Shown here piece by piece: positions 51,423-64,000 of a DNA stretch of 64,000 bases. Source of the stretch: Pterois miles (lineage: Eukaryota; Chordata; Actinopteri; Perciformes; Scorpaenidae); NCBI GenBank assembly GCA_947000775.1, contig CAMQGK010000567.1:20118001-20182000 (forward strand), read 5' to 3'. The stretch's first letter is position 1. Each line of letters starts with the position of its first letter. Under the pieces are notes generated by a model, which was not told the origin of the DNA, made no database searches, and saw only the letters and a program-made list of their open reading frames with translations. A program made the translations under genes and the position numbers.

Positions 51423-53983
51423 CAGTTGGCTTTCAGATGTCATTGAATTGTAGTTGAGCCCGTGGCTGACCATTGGCCATGATTTTTGGTGTGGCCGCTG
51501 CCGTTGACACTTAACGACTTGAATAAGTAGTGGAGGCAGCGGATGAAAGAAAGCTCTCTGACTGCCTGTAAAGCATAGTTTCTCATGACTTTTTTCACCT
51601 GCACCTCTTATTTCCTTTGTACATAAGTTAGAAAACTACAGACTGAGAATGCCACTGTAAAGCGAAGCACCACCTTTTACCTTTCTGTTCCTATCATACG
51701 GAAACTGTATGCCCTCATCACAGGTTCTCATTACACTTGTTTGTACTGTGTACTGAAAACACAAAGTTAATTGATGTCTCGGGGATGCATGACAAGTATT
51801 GCACCAACTTTACACAATGTTGGTTTATATATCCTAGATCCCTCATATTCCCAATGGTTATCAGTCATCATTTAACCTTGTCAAGGGCTTATCATGTCTT
51901 TTATTTTTGTGCATGGCTGGGTATCGTTATCAGTGCCATTACTAGTATCTTTAAAGTGAAACCGGTACCAATAGAGTACTTCATTTGATACCCATCCTGT
52001 GAATGGAAGCCCCCCCTGGCTAGGTAATTACCACAACATTGCAGATGTGTCCCCTGACCCATGGTTGCAGGACCAAGTTGTTGTGGAACAGGTAATGTTG
52101 TCCCCCGCCCACATTAAGTGTTAGCTGCTGCTGTTAACGCTGTTTGCTCCGTTAGCACAGTTAGCTGCTAGCCGACGGCTCTCCGTCGACATGTCTGTTC
52201 AGAGCCATGTGCAGGCCGGTAATTCTGACTGTATGGGTTGTAGGTGCTGCAGTAGTGAGCCAGTCACGTCTCAATAAATTGAAGAACACATGCAGTGATT
52301 GGCTGCAAGCAAAATGTCTTTTCATCTTCTTTCATTTCATCCTTTTCTGTATCTGGGCACAAAAAGGATCGATTATTGACTGGAGAAGTTTTGAGATCTC
52401 TTGGTAGTAGGTTGTTTTGGTCGATTAAAGGGTCCAGAGCATCTGTGAAAAGTTTCCAGATTCATTTATGTAAATTATCATGCAATTTATATATCATACT
52501 GTCATTTTTAAATCTACAGTATGATAGTTCATAGGTTATGTTCTCATCTAACAAATCTATAGCTCTTAAAATCTGTAAATATTTTTAATACATATTTTTT
52601 TCACTGAACTAAGACTGGGACTTACATGAGGGGTCCCAGGTATATTCTTTATCTTGGCCATGGCTGAAAAAAGACTGAGAACCTCTGACTTAAAGGTATT
52701 GGATATCGCTACCTAGCTCCATCTTCATTTTCAGTGAAGGGTAATGACCTTTGCCTGTATTCACCTCATTGGTGTATGTTAGGGAAAAAATGTCCATTAT
52801 TTATATTCAGACTCCTTGAATCTTTACCTGAGTGACTGAGTGATCCCAGTTGAGTTCATTACACACAAACTAGTCAAATACCCTCACATTTCTCATCTAC
52901 TAGCCAATGTAGTGGAAAAATACAAACACTGAAGACATGAGTGCAAAGAGCCCAGTGAATAAGAGCATCAATGGAATCAATACGTTGGTGTGTGTGGCAG
53001 ATAGAGTAGCATTAGAGCGCAGCTGCTCCCTAGAGAAGGGTTGAAGGTGGTTTTATGAAAGAGGAAAGGGCTGGTGAATAAGCAGGGAGTGGTGTTCTTG
53101 GCCTTGTCACTGTGGTCCCATGAATTATTTATTCCTTTACTTTCAGGCAAAACACAGGCCATCATTCTGACACTTAGTGAAGACCTCAAGTGGGATCTGC
53201 CGGGCCACATTTTTGCCTGAAACCTCTCCCCCACCCCCATACATGAATGATTAATAGTTTACTTTCGTTGGGGGATGCAGACATCTTGTTATTATGTTTT
53301 TCTCCCATTTCCAAGTGGGACACTCACTGTGAGGCTGCACACAGGACCAGGATTCCTGGTGCGAGATGTGCCCCCCCCCACCCCGGTAACCAGAGCCACT
53401 TCCTCCCCAGAAAGCATTCCACAGCAGTCTGCAGTGATGTATGTCCAGGTCAAAGGTCAACTGGTATTCCAGAGCTGAGAGCGATGTAGGACAGGCAGCA
53501 ACAGGAAGTGGACCCCTTGATTGACCTGTGTTGGGGGCTTCTGCAGACTTGATTAGTCTCGCATACCAGTATTTCTCTTACACCTGGACAGCAGGTCACT
53601 GAGAGTGGTTTACACTAATTTATCATATACACTGATTGAGTATGATGTCACTATTGACGTCAACATTAAATGTTCCTTGTGGTAAAAATGAAAACAAAAA
53701 TCACTATAATGTTTACAAACCTGCAATAGTTTCTTCAGAGCAGTGTAATGTAAACGACATTATTAATTGACTAGAATGGCACTCGGAGAGCTCAGACTTC
53801 CACCAAGTATGATTTACCCCTGCTCTCCATTCAGCTTGCGGCATCATCCACATTTTTTTTTTTTTGTTTATGTTGAGATCAGCTATATGTAGCGTAGCAT
53901 TCTAAAACAATTCATTTAAACTGGACAGAAACAAAATAAGACTCACACAAACTGTCGTCATTTCCAACACTTGGTGTGTTTTT

Positions 53984-53984
<1 letters not shown>

Positions 53985-54041
<57 letters not shown>
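53985..54041. repeat. (CT)n microsatellite
   Basis: About 28 uninterrupted CT units. Confidence 0.97.
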
Positions 54042-54043
<2 letters not shown>

Positions 54044-54689
54044 CACACAAACCGAAATTAAAACGTCACATTAGTTAGTAATAAGTTAATTATAGTTATG
54101 TGCTAAAACATTTAAGGGTACTAGAACAAAACAGGTTCAGCAGGTTGCCTTTCCCAATGTTATTTAACATCCTTTGAAAGAACAGCAACCATTATGTAAG
54201 CCTTGTGTTTGTTTTGTTTCTGGCTGGTCAGGAAGACCAACACATCAGAAACCAAGCCAGTGCATTGTAATCTGTTAGCATAATCCTCAGTGTTTCTTGA
54301 GATGCAGTGGAAATGCACCAAAGAAATGTTTAGTTCTTGAGCTTGTTCCTAAAGATGAGGCTTGTTCCCCCCCAGAGACTGTTTGGGTGAAAGAGCATTC
54401 ATGCCTGCAGTGGACTGTCCTTGCGTAACATTGCAGCATGATGCAATAGACTATGCCTTGACAAACTGCAATAACAACCTTTGACAAACAAAATTAAAGT
54501 TGGCTGTGTACTTGGTGGAAAGTTTTTTTGACTCCAACATGTATAAATCACCAGCAAAATAAAAAAACAAGCTGTGTAGTCATATGCAAATATAGCTGAA
54601 TGATAAGAGGTCAACTGCCTGTTGCCTCTAACTCTGTCTATGATCCCTCTTTTAGTTTTCAGGGAATTTAAAAATATAAATGTTTTTAT

Positions 54690-54938
54690 TTGGGTTGAGA
54701 GGGGAAAAAAAATGGGGAAAATTGGGGTGGGAAATAAAAAGGGGGGGAAAAAAAAAAAAAAAAATAATAAAAAAAGAAAAAGGGGAAAAAAAAAAGGTTG
54801 GAAAAAAAAAAAAAGGGAAAAAAAGAAAAAATGTGGGGGGGGGGGGGAGGATTGGGAAAAAAAAAAAATATAAAAAAAAAAAAAAAAAAATTTTTTTGGG
54901 AAAGAAAAAAAAAAAAAAAAAAAAATAATAATATTATA

Positions 54939-54972
<34 letters not shown>

Positions 54973-55016
54973 AAAAAAAAAAAAAAATGGAGAAGAAAAA
55001 TAAGAAGGGGGGGAGT
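54690..55016. repeat. C-free A/G tract
   Basis: Over about 320 bp the plus strand has essentially no C and little T, with long A and G runs. It may be a genuine purine tract or an artefact. Lys-rich ORFs reported in it are not genes. Confidence 0.85.
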
Positions 55017-55139
55017 AGATAACGTTTCCTTTTTTTTTTGTTAACATACTAAAGGGGTATTATACCCTTTTATTGGCCATCCCACGTTTTTCTAACCAAA
55101 ATTAGCACAAGTCAGCAGTGTTAATTCGACTCTATAAAA

Positions 55140-55295
55140 CAACTAGTATAACATGGTTGGTTGGCTGGTGGTTGGTTCCTTAGGTTTCCTAGTTTCATAT
55201 GAAGCCAGTGTCTTCACTCTAGTTTAAAAACTGAGCCCACTACAACCTAAAAATTGCAAGTTGTGTTAATGCGCTAGCTTTGACAGCCTTAATGA
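55140..55295 (+). mobile_element. 3' fragment of the TTGACAGCCCTA family
   Basis: Contains TATAACATGGTTGGTTGGCT and ends GCGCTAGCTTTGACAGCC, matching the last 150 bp of 26332-27069. Confidence 0.7.
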
Positions 55296-58200
55296 TCATA
55301 CCCTCTTAATTTTGCAAATCATATTGCAATTGCATTATTAGTCAAAATAATTACAATTTTCTTAAAATCGTGCAGCCCTATGGCTCAGTATAAAACATGA
55401 ATATAAACCTTTTGCATAAAGTTAGAAATGTTTCTGAGGAGGGAATGAAAGGGATTTCTCTCGAGTGTCTCTTGTAGTTTGTCAAGTGGACCTAGCAGCC
55501 CCAAGTTAGCCAAGTGCCATCATTAAGAATTTATCATTGTAGTAACACATGCTCTTGACAACACAAACGTGCAATGGGATTGACGTGTCACCTGATAGGT
55601 AAAACCTGTCTCCATTTTCATCACGGGCAAAGTGGGATTGCCTTGCATTTCAGTGTTTTTCACGAATGGACTTTCTGTGCGTGAAAGACCGAAACAAAAC
55701 ATGTGCAACATGAACATACAGATCACAAACTTGATGAATTGGACCCAGGCTTTCATGAGTTACTACACAGTGTGAGTGAGAATATTTAGAAGTATAAGGT
55801 CAAACTAATATCAGCTGCACCGCGAGAGGGACTGCAGGGAAGTCTGACAGACGTTTGGGAGCATTGCATCTTTATACCTGAACTACAGAAGCCTGAATCC
55901 TACAGGAGATCTGCTCATGCATCCTCATTCATTGCATTTGTCTCTGTGTTTCCACAAGTGAATTGACACTTGTCATTGTTGTAGTGCTGTAATGTCATTG
56001 ACTGATGCCGTGAGTGTGCTTGTCGCTGGTGTTAATGAGCTGTTGAGGACCATCTGGCAGTATTTGTGTGTGTATATGATGAGACTTGGCTCCATGCAGT
56101 ACTGTAGGCCAGCTGGACCAGACTCGTATATTGTGGCTATCTTTTTTGACTTTATCCTTGAGGAAGACGTCCTATAGTGGGGCTCAGGAGCTGTTAATAC
56201 TGCACACATGTCTGTCTGGTGTGGCAGCCATCTGTATTGTACCTGCCGGTGTTTCTGGGAAATGCTGTCTTGCTTCAGAACGGCTGCTTCTTCTAAATCC
56301 CCTGTAGGCATCCATTCACTTGCACAAAACATTTCCTTTTGCACCTTCCCTCCAGCTTGTGCTATTATGTCAGATTTTATATAAAATTACAGCAATGATA
56401 AGGGGATTGGTTCTGGACAATTACAACCTCCCAGTGGAAACCTCATATAAGATTCCAACACAGTAGTAGCACTGAATAGAGGACTTGGAGGTCCTTTTTA
56501 ATCTACTTGCAGCAGTGTTTGGGCAGAACAAACGATTTGTGTATGATTATTATCTTGACCCCCAGTAGTATCCATCACATTTTTTGACATATACAGTATA
56601 TTTACAACTGAAACAGACACATCCATACAGTGGTTGCCTACTCGAGTAGTAAAGTAACCAGAAAAATAGAAATTCGTATGCTGTAATGCAATGCTGTATG
56701 CAGTACATTTTTATATATTTTATTTTTATGGTATTGGATTAGACTGGATATTGAAATAGGATTTGTAATATTTATTTAAATTTAATCCAGAATAAAAATT
56801 ACAGAATAATTCAAAATAAAATTAGCAAAATAATTCTGAATAAAAAATAATCACTGGTAGTAGGCTATTTATTGCAGGACTCTTACTTTGGACTGCATTC
56901 AAATGTACTAGGGTTCCTGTTAAATTGGTTCCTTAGTGTATGGATTGCATGGGATTGTCTTTTTTTTTTTTAAGGTGTGCTACGAATATGAATGCAACCT
57001 TTAAATCTTTGTAGCCTCAATATTGTAGAAAAAGCCTCAATGTGTGTTGTTGTTGGAGGGTCTGGGTGATTGCATATTTAGGGTTAGGCTGTACTATCAA
57101 AATAAAAAAGCAAAAATAGTTATTTAAAAAATTTGAATATATTGTTTAGTGTTACAATATATATCAAAATATTATAGTCTTAATGATCGAATAACAGACT
57201 CTACAAAATTGCTCTCTGTCTCCTCAAGTTCCCCCAGAACAGTTGGTTTAGCCTTTTGAAAACAATACTGTCAAAAACAGCTACTGGAGAGTGAGTACAA
57301 ACACCTCTCAAGGACGTATAAAAGAGTTTTAATGACTCAAATCATTTGGATTTCTTAAGCCCAGCTTTGTCTTGGTGCTTGTCAAAAAAAATAATAATAA
57401 CGTGGTAAGTTGGAAATATGTTTTGAGTTGCTTGTGCTGTAACTATTGTCATATCTTTGACAACTAATAATCAACTGTCATAAACAGGGATTTCACAGTG
57501 CCACTAAGTAGTTGATAGGGAAACTCTGATCTTGATACCAATTTGATACCACTGTAAAAAAACAAACAAAAGAAAAGCAATAAATATAATGTACTACTTC
57601 AACATACACTCCTTTATTATGGTTTGCATACCGGTTGTTGTTGTTGGGAAGTGAATCAGGTCATAATTTCTACTCCATTATCTATTTTATATTGTTGTGA
57701 AAACATCTAACTGGATTTATTCAAGTTTCTTACCAAACATGAGAAATGTTTTACAAGATTACATTTGAACACATCGTAATGTTAGAAGTTACCATCGGTA
57801 TTCCTGCTGATTTCAACACAGATCGACTGTTCTCTGTGTAGCATTATCAAGGAAAAAATAGGGTTGCAAAATCTGGCAAAAGTTTGCAAAAAACCCTCAT
57901 GAGACTTGCTGTCTGATGACCAAGTTTAACGTAAAAGCTGCAATGAGTTGAAATGGGGCAAATAATGGGAGTTCCCAGACTCTCTGCCGTCCAGCTGCCA
58001 TCTATTAAAGCCAACTTTAAAATTAGGCACTGCTGATTAAATATGAATCAAGTGTACGGTTTAGCTGTAAAATAAGGAAGTTTGTGACCTGGCATGTTGA
58101 GATCTGTTGAAGAAATACCAAGTACCGCCCACCAGCCGGAGCACAGCCAATAGGAATGCTCTCTTTGAAATGACCTGTGATTGGTCATAGTCTCCCATCA

Positions 58201-59241
58201 CGGGCTAGATTTTCTAAAGCCTGAGGTGGCAGAACAATAAAATTACAAAAAGCTGAAAGGTTATTATGGATGTTTTGTCCAATGACGTCAAAAATATTCT
58301 GCCTACTGCAGGTTTAATCATTCAGGGTCAACTTAACTCAACTTTAACCATCTTGCGAGAATTTCCCAACTTGTGGGTTACCTTCTAGACACGGCCAAAA
58401 AACAGACTCTGTCCCTTGGATGCGCCAATAGTGTATTTATGCTGTCTCGAACACTTTCTGTTGTCCCCGGGACGACGGGATGTTTTTAATCTTGAGCCCT
58501 GATTCCTACAATACCGAGTACTGTCACATTTTGAGATTTTTGCCATTGACTTGGTACCGAAGTATTGGTTCTGAATAGACTTGACAATGAAGGCTGGTGC
58601 AAACAAAAGTGGAAATATCTTGAATGAATGTAGCTGGAACTGTCACAATATCATGAACACCTGTACAATCCAATACAATAACCTTGATGTGTCAGAGAAG
58701 TGTTGATTGATCTGGTATTGCTCTGGTAATGTTTTCCTTGTGAAGAAAATCCTTTGTTTGCACTGCTGTCTGTTTCCTTCTTGGCCTGTTCTACCATACA
58801 TACAGTGATCACATCCCAACCTTGTGATGGCACAGGTTTTGTTTATTTGACAGCTGAATGAAAGCACGTGCTTTGACTAGTCATGATTTATTATCAGCGA
58901 TGATTGTTTTTACCCTGTGAGTATGTGGGTCAGTGTTTGTATTTATTATTTAGCTTTCTGTCTGTGGACAGATTTTGTTAACACGATAGTGTCATAACCA
59001 TGTGAGATGCAGCCACGAAACTTCACAGATGTGTAGCTGAGATCAAAATGACGGCTGAGTCCGAAGATGGGCTTTGTCCGAAGAAGGGAGATAAAGTGGC
59101 CGTTGTTCCGATTTGGTATCAGCATCTGGTGTGATCTCATTGCAAGATGGCCTCTATTTTGTTTATTTATATTTTCTTTGCTATGATTATAGGGCAACCT
59201 CGTGGTTTCCTGTCATTTTTTCTTTATATTTTTATTTTCAG

Positions 59242-59399
59242 CACAACCCCACACACTGGAAGATTTGATAGATATTGATACCAGTAATGTGTTTTCTATT
59301 TCAAATATGTTAAATGTGGTTAGAATACCTGCCTTGCAGCCACCAGAGCCAGAGATGTGTGCACAGTTTAAGGGGTTTTCCACACGACAGGAATTGCTG
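59242..59399 (+). CDS. Candidate internal exon of an unrecognised gene (52 codons)
   Basis: A strong acceptor (TTTTTATTTTCAG, ending 59241) is followed by an open frame beginning with a split codon. The translation runs QPHTLEDLIDIDTSNVFSIS, then NMLNVVRIPALQPPEPEMC and ends FKGFSTRQELL at a consensus donor (GCTG then GTAAGG). Phase is 1 to 0. Hydrophobic/acidic pattern and Pro-rich centre look protein-like, yet I do not recognise a family. Its phase does not join directly to the exon ending at 48441, so at least one exon in between, or a different gene, is needed. Confidence 0.42.
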
Positions 59400-62300
59400 G
59401 TAAGGCTGAAAGTCAATAGACTAAAGCTGGTGATATGGGACGTTGTTAGACTAAGCCTGATTAGACTTGTTTTGCTGTATTGAGCTGGAATGAGCCCTGG
59501 ACTTTATGTGCACATTCATGCCTTGGGGCTAGACAAGTTCTGTGCTTATTTATTTTGGTCTTATTTGTGAGGGTTTTTTTATCTTTTTTTTTGCTTCCAC
59601 TTCCACCCACAAAAGTGCCATTTGTGTTAAACCTGTACTGTTTCTTTTCATGTGTTGTCATTCAACACATTGGTCAGTTAGTTTCCACTCTTGTTTGAGT
59701 GCCTCGGGGAGGTTGAGGCAGTGATCATGTGGCGTGCAAACTGCTTTCCTCTTCTCAGAAAGTGACTCATCAAGAATGAGATTAGTCACACATCTATACT
59801 GTGGTGTGTGTTTATCTTTAAGGCCCTGTTGTGGGGGTGGATTTCAGTGTGTGAGACTGGGAGGTTAACTTGCTTCTAATAGAGGCTTGAATACACAACC
59901 GTATGATCAATGCTTTGTCCCAGAACATGTTCGCCAGTCTATTTTTAGTCAAGTATTTCTCGATTATTATTTGGCCTTGTTGTTGTCTTAACAGCCTTTG
60001 TGTGTCTTGAATGAGGTGTCCCTGACTGCCTGGGAGAGGACATTATTTAGGACTGAGCGCTGCGTAGTGGAACACACAGTCCCCCAGCTGCCTGATGACG
60101 CTAATCCCCCCCACCCACCCTTCAACCCTGTCCACCCACATCCCTAAACACTCCCAGGTCCTTAAAGAAGGAAGACACAGATCAAAAGCACACTCACACA
60201 TGCTAGAGCCAAACCTCTGAGCTCTCCTGAACACAGTGCATTTCTACTTTTAAATGAATAAATATCTGTAGTAGGACAATATAAAATTTTATATCCTAAG
60301 TCATAATTAAATGCATGTGGTCCTCACCTTTTGTGAGCGGGGCTGCACAATTAATCGAATCGCGATCACAATTTTGGCTTTCCACAATTAAATGAACACC
60401 ATCACCTGCGATATTGACATTTAAAATGTGCGTTCTGCTCATAGAAAACTGCTGCATATCAAATCAAGAGCTTTCTAAGCAAATATCCAGTCACCAGCCA
60501 GCGAGCAAGATGTTTTAGGGGTAGATATTATCTATTCAACCAATGTTTAGTTTATGATTAAACTGAGAGCATACAGTTGTTTATCTAGCTTCTTCATGGT
60601 GCTAACTTTGCTCTCAAAGTGCACCAGATGGATGCATTTAACTTAAAATTTAGCCAGCAAAAGGATAGGGTGAATATTCCTGTATTTTGTTGTATTGCAG
60701 AAAAAATATTACAATATATTTTTTTCCAACACGCAGCCGTAATGTGTATGAATGTTGAATGTAGCAGCAGGGAAGTGAAAGCAGTGTTTATTTAAATGTG
60801 AAAGTGCAATAAAAATATGTTGTTGCTAAAATCAATTAATAATTGTGAGAAATCGAAATCTTAATATTGATCAAAATAATAGTGATTATCATTTTGGCCA
60901 TAGTAATGCAGCCATAATACAGTGTGTATTGATTTTTATGCAAAGCAGAAATAAAATTGATAAAAACAAATAGAAAAACACTGGTTTATATTGTCTCCCT
61001 TTACTTTTAAGTCCAATTCCTCATTTGGTAGCACACACATTTTCCCATACTGCCATCTTATTGTTGAGGTTTTGTATTAATATGTGCATCAGTAAGTTGA
61101 GGGGAAGTTCTGGGAATAATACAAAAGTGTATATAAAGCAAAGTGAAACTGTACAGTGAATATAATCAGCAGTGTTGCATAGAGGTAATTCTTGGTAATT
61201 GATTAATTGTATACATTATTTTCAAGCAAAATTGTCACCATTCTCTGTATCCACCTTCTTAAATACTACTTTTTTCAGTTTTATATTATTGTTAACTGAA
61301 AAATATTTGGGTTTTTCACTGTTGGTTGTACAAAACAAGATATCTGATGACTTGAAGTGTGAGTAGCACCTGACTATTTTGGGCCATGTGGCTTATAAAT
61401 CATATCTCAATAATTTTAGGATATTTTCCTGATATATTTCTCAATAATTTTATTTTAGAACTGTTTGATTTAAGCCTTTGGTGTTGTGAGTGTGATCGTA
61501 GTAGTGAACTAATCTGAATTTTGAGTGAACACAGCTTATATTTGACATTTTAGAGGGCTTTAATTTTTAAATCTCCCATCATAATGTCCTCATATTGTCT
61601 GACTGACAATAGAGAAGTGGTCTGTTGTCGTTCTGAAATTGGCCTGTTGAAACAGGAAGTTTCTCAGTGACACTCTTTGGTGGTTTACTGCCAATTTTGA
61701 AGTCAGACCGGTCTTTGGAAATGTATTATTGTAATGTCATTCATTTTAATTTTTTTTTATAGGGATGCAAATTGTGAAAACTTTTCGTAACAGATAATTG
61801 ACCCTTGTTAACCGATTATTAACCATTACTTAAGATTTGTGTTTTGCATGCAGCGACATGCTCCCTGCAGTATATGAGCACAACAGGCAACTGAGTCCCC
61901 AGTTAATCATCAGGAGAGTTACTCTAGCAGCCACGGTGCTGCATTCACTGTCTCCAGTTCACTGTGTGTTCACCGTGTGTTGTGCTAAGTTATCAGCTGT
62001 TAGCATTGCCGGTGGCTTCGTGGCCGCTGTAGCTTAATTCCAGCGAGTTTCGTACAGACCGTGTGTGTAGCGGCAGTGAGTGCAGGTTTGTTGGTGGCGT
62101 ATAGCTGTGAACGTTAGCTGTAGCAGACAGTGTGTGTACAGTTTATTTGTTGGTGAATAAATGCTACGAGGCTACAACTCGTCAGCTGAAGTCCCGAACC
62201 AGCTTCCTGTATCTGCGCCGGCTCTCTCTTAAGGTGGATGAGCTTTGCTCCTCTGTGTTTTTCTAAGCCTTTTAATCAGTCATTTATATTTCTTTTAATA

Positions 62301-64000
62301 TATATGATATTTCTTTTAACAGTTCATTTATTTATTTATTTACAGGCAGACTGATTTATTGAATGAATGGGACATTTCCTATCATGTTCAGCAGGTCGCT
62401 TTTATTTTTTAGTCAAATCTTACACACTAGCTGTAATGCCTAGTATGTACTGTACATGCAGTAATTGCATTAGACTTTCTCATTGTCTGTCATTTTGATG
62501 GACAGGGCGGTGAAAAATCTTTCATAATCTATTATTATCCATCATTTCCATTTTCATTTTTTAATTAAAAGACATAGGCCTGTTTGTTGATGGAGTCTGA
62601 GATTCTGTTCCAATAGACTTTTTCAAATTCAGCAAATATCGCCTCATGGTCCACTAGCTGTCTGTTCTGTGTGAGCTGAAAAAAGAATCAGGTGTTGATA
62701 AACAGCTCTGGCTCTGTAATAAGTCAGACTGAGCCACTAGATCTATGCCAAATGTCCTTTTTTGACATTCGAAGCATCTATTAAGGTTTTCGAATGAAAA
62801 CAGTGTCTGTTTATACAGGTGCAAGCCTCTCTTTGTGTCGCCCCTATCACACAACCTGTTCCATGCCGGACTGTTGCACCGTTATTCTGCCTCGCTGTGC
62901 TGTGTATGAGTTTTTCTGCCACTAAGATGGCAGCAGAGGTAGTCACAGAGTTGAGGCGACATCTGTATAAAAAGTACAGCCGATATGGCGGTACTACATG
63001 CACACACTCTCTAAACATCACGCCACTTTTGCTTCTGTGATGCCAGCGTGCTATCTAAAATCACATGCTACGGTGGCATTATGCAGGGCTTTCCATAAGC
63101 GCCGACACCTAGCTGGCTCCGACACTAAAACATTTCCAGCCCTTTTGATGTAAAACGCGTTGGATTCAACTGAGCGGAGTAGCTACCAGATAGGTGCTGC
63201 TCACCTGCCACTTAACCATCATTTGTGAAAACTCATTCAAGCCAGTTAGATTGTGATGCTTGCCTGTTTGTGATGTCATGATACAGGGCTCAGAGCGGCC
63301 ATAAAGGACCAAGAAAAAAACATTTTCCACCAATATCCCTACTAATATTCAGCGACTACTGAATTGTTCTTAGCAATAATTTTGATCAAAAAAGCTGCTC
63401 TAATATAGCCATAAATCAGCGAGAGAACAAGATAAACCAAAACCAGTATTAGTTAATGAATTAGTTATTATGATATTACAAGACTGGCAGCTCTGTGTCA
63501 CTGTACATCCCCCGTCCTCACTTATAGACACCTTTGCTCTGTTTGGGACTGTCTCCAGACTCCAGGATGCTTTTTGCTGAAAAGCTGAGGGAAGCATCTG
63601 AGAGCTGCACTTTAGCAGAGGTGCTGAAGTTAACATTTGTGTGGACAATAAGCCACACAGTTGTGAGATTTTTGCTGATCAAAAGTGTTTTGGTTTTACA
63701 TCTTTGATGAAGAGCAGCATGCAACCGCTTCCCTAAACTTTGTCTCATCCAGCATGCCAAACAGGGTTATGTGTCTGTCAGACAGTCTGAAGGGGATACT
63801 ACCATATCAGCACTGCGATAAAGCCATGCGCAGTAGACTATAGGGCAGATAGACTATAGGGCAGGTAGACTTTTTTTTCTTGAAATATTACGATTTTATT
63901 GGTTAGATTAAGACTTAATTCACATAAGGTAGGTAAATATTGAGGTCATTTGGCAGCGATTCCAAAGAAATTTCAAATAGTTTACTTGCTGTCACCTAAT
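59400..64000. other. Non-coding right end of the window
   Basis: I see repeats (60339-60914; about 61760-62240, beginning AGGGATGCAAATTGTGAAAA) and otherwise unique AT-rich sequence. No further exon is supported. Confidence 0.45.
60339..60914. mobile_element. Repeat with GGGCTGCAC ... TGCAGCC ends
   Basis: Starts GGGGCTGCACAATTAATCGA and ends GTAATGCAGCC with short inverted ends and no ORF. A related end, AATCGTGCAGCCCTA, is at about 55360-55380. The family is common in teleosts by general knowledge; name not assigned. Confidence 0.55.

Larger units (their letters stand above)
48442..59241. other. Long non-coding stretch (probable intron)
   Basis: Apart from the transposons and simple repeats listed, I see no plus-strand exon with both a good acceptor and donor and a convincing frame. 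A minus-strand ORF with a signal-peptide-like start (55756 downward) is treated in the findings. The stretch 57890-58260 and the part near 58345 are dispersed repeats. Confidence 0.45.

Noticed and set aside
53275..53478. Possible plus-strand exon with Pro-rich frame
   Set aside because: A weak acceptor and a C-run explain it; no consensus donor in the right frame and no similarity recognised.
54622..55022. Lys/Gly-rich ORFs
   Set aside because: They translate the C-free A/G tract; no protein signal.

Overview
The window is nuclear DNA from a vertebrate, most likely a ray-finned (teleost) fish. It has small exons with GT-AG introns, about 40% GC, dense short non-autonomous DNA transposons and tRNA-derived SINEs, and long CA/GA/AT/CT microsatellites. 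Three spliced genes are readable, all on the minus strand: pet100 (34056-34794), stxbp2 (13284-29084) and a pcp2-like GoLoco gene (1711-10236). In human, PET100, PCP2 and STXBP2 are also neighbours (19p13.2), so this is an old linkage group. The exact species cannot be read from the sequence.

Region 1 (1-10.2 kb) holds the most unusual gene. It is a 14-exon frame encoding about 778 aa, built from four tandem copies of one three-exon module. Each module encodes up to three GoLoco (G-alpha-i/o-GDP binding) motifs. Mammalian PCP2/L7 is only about 100-136 aa with two GoLocos. Here seven motifs keep the catalytic D/E-Q-R triad, two have lost the Arg, and three more positions are eroded. Region 2 (10.2-13.3 kb) is intergenic DNA with nested transposons. 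Region 3 (13.3-29.1 kb) is stxbp2 (Munc18-2), 19 coding exons and 592 aa, in frame throughout. Region 4 (29.1-34.0 kb) is a repeat-rich spacer with two TCTCGCGAGA palindromes around a small tandem array. Region 5 (34.0-34.9 kb) is pet100, four exons and 78 aa.

Region 6 (34.9-64 kb) is sparse. A CpG-rich block with a full CRE (37.15-37.8 kb) looks like a promoter. On the plus strand a likely 5'UTR plus first coding exon lies at about 47.8-48.44 kb, and a second plausible plus-strand exon at 59.24-59.40 kb. I could not name their gene or genes. The rest is intron or intergenic DNA full of transposon copies, including a hAT-like insertion with an 8-bp target duplication (45207-46488) and an element with 13-bp perfect terminal inverted repeats (50082-51422). 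Stretches near 19.2-19.5, 23.58-23.77 and 54.7-55.0 kb are nearly pure G or G/A. At least two of these overwrite a recognisable SINE and look like sequencing or assembly artefacts.

Functionally, Munc18-2 acts in regulated exocytosis, the GoLoco protein would modulate G-alpha-i/o signalling, and Pet100 assembles cytochrome c oxidase. Their linkage is synteny, not a shared pathway.
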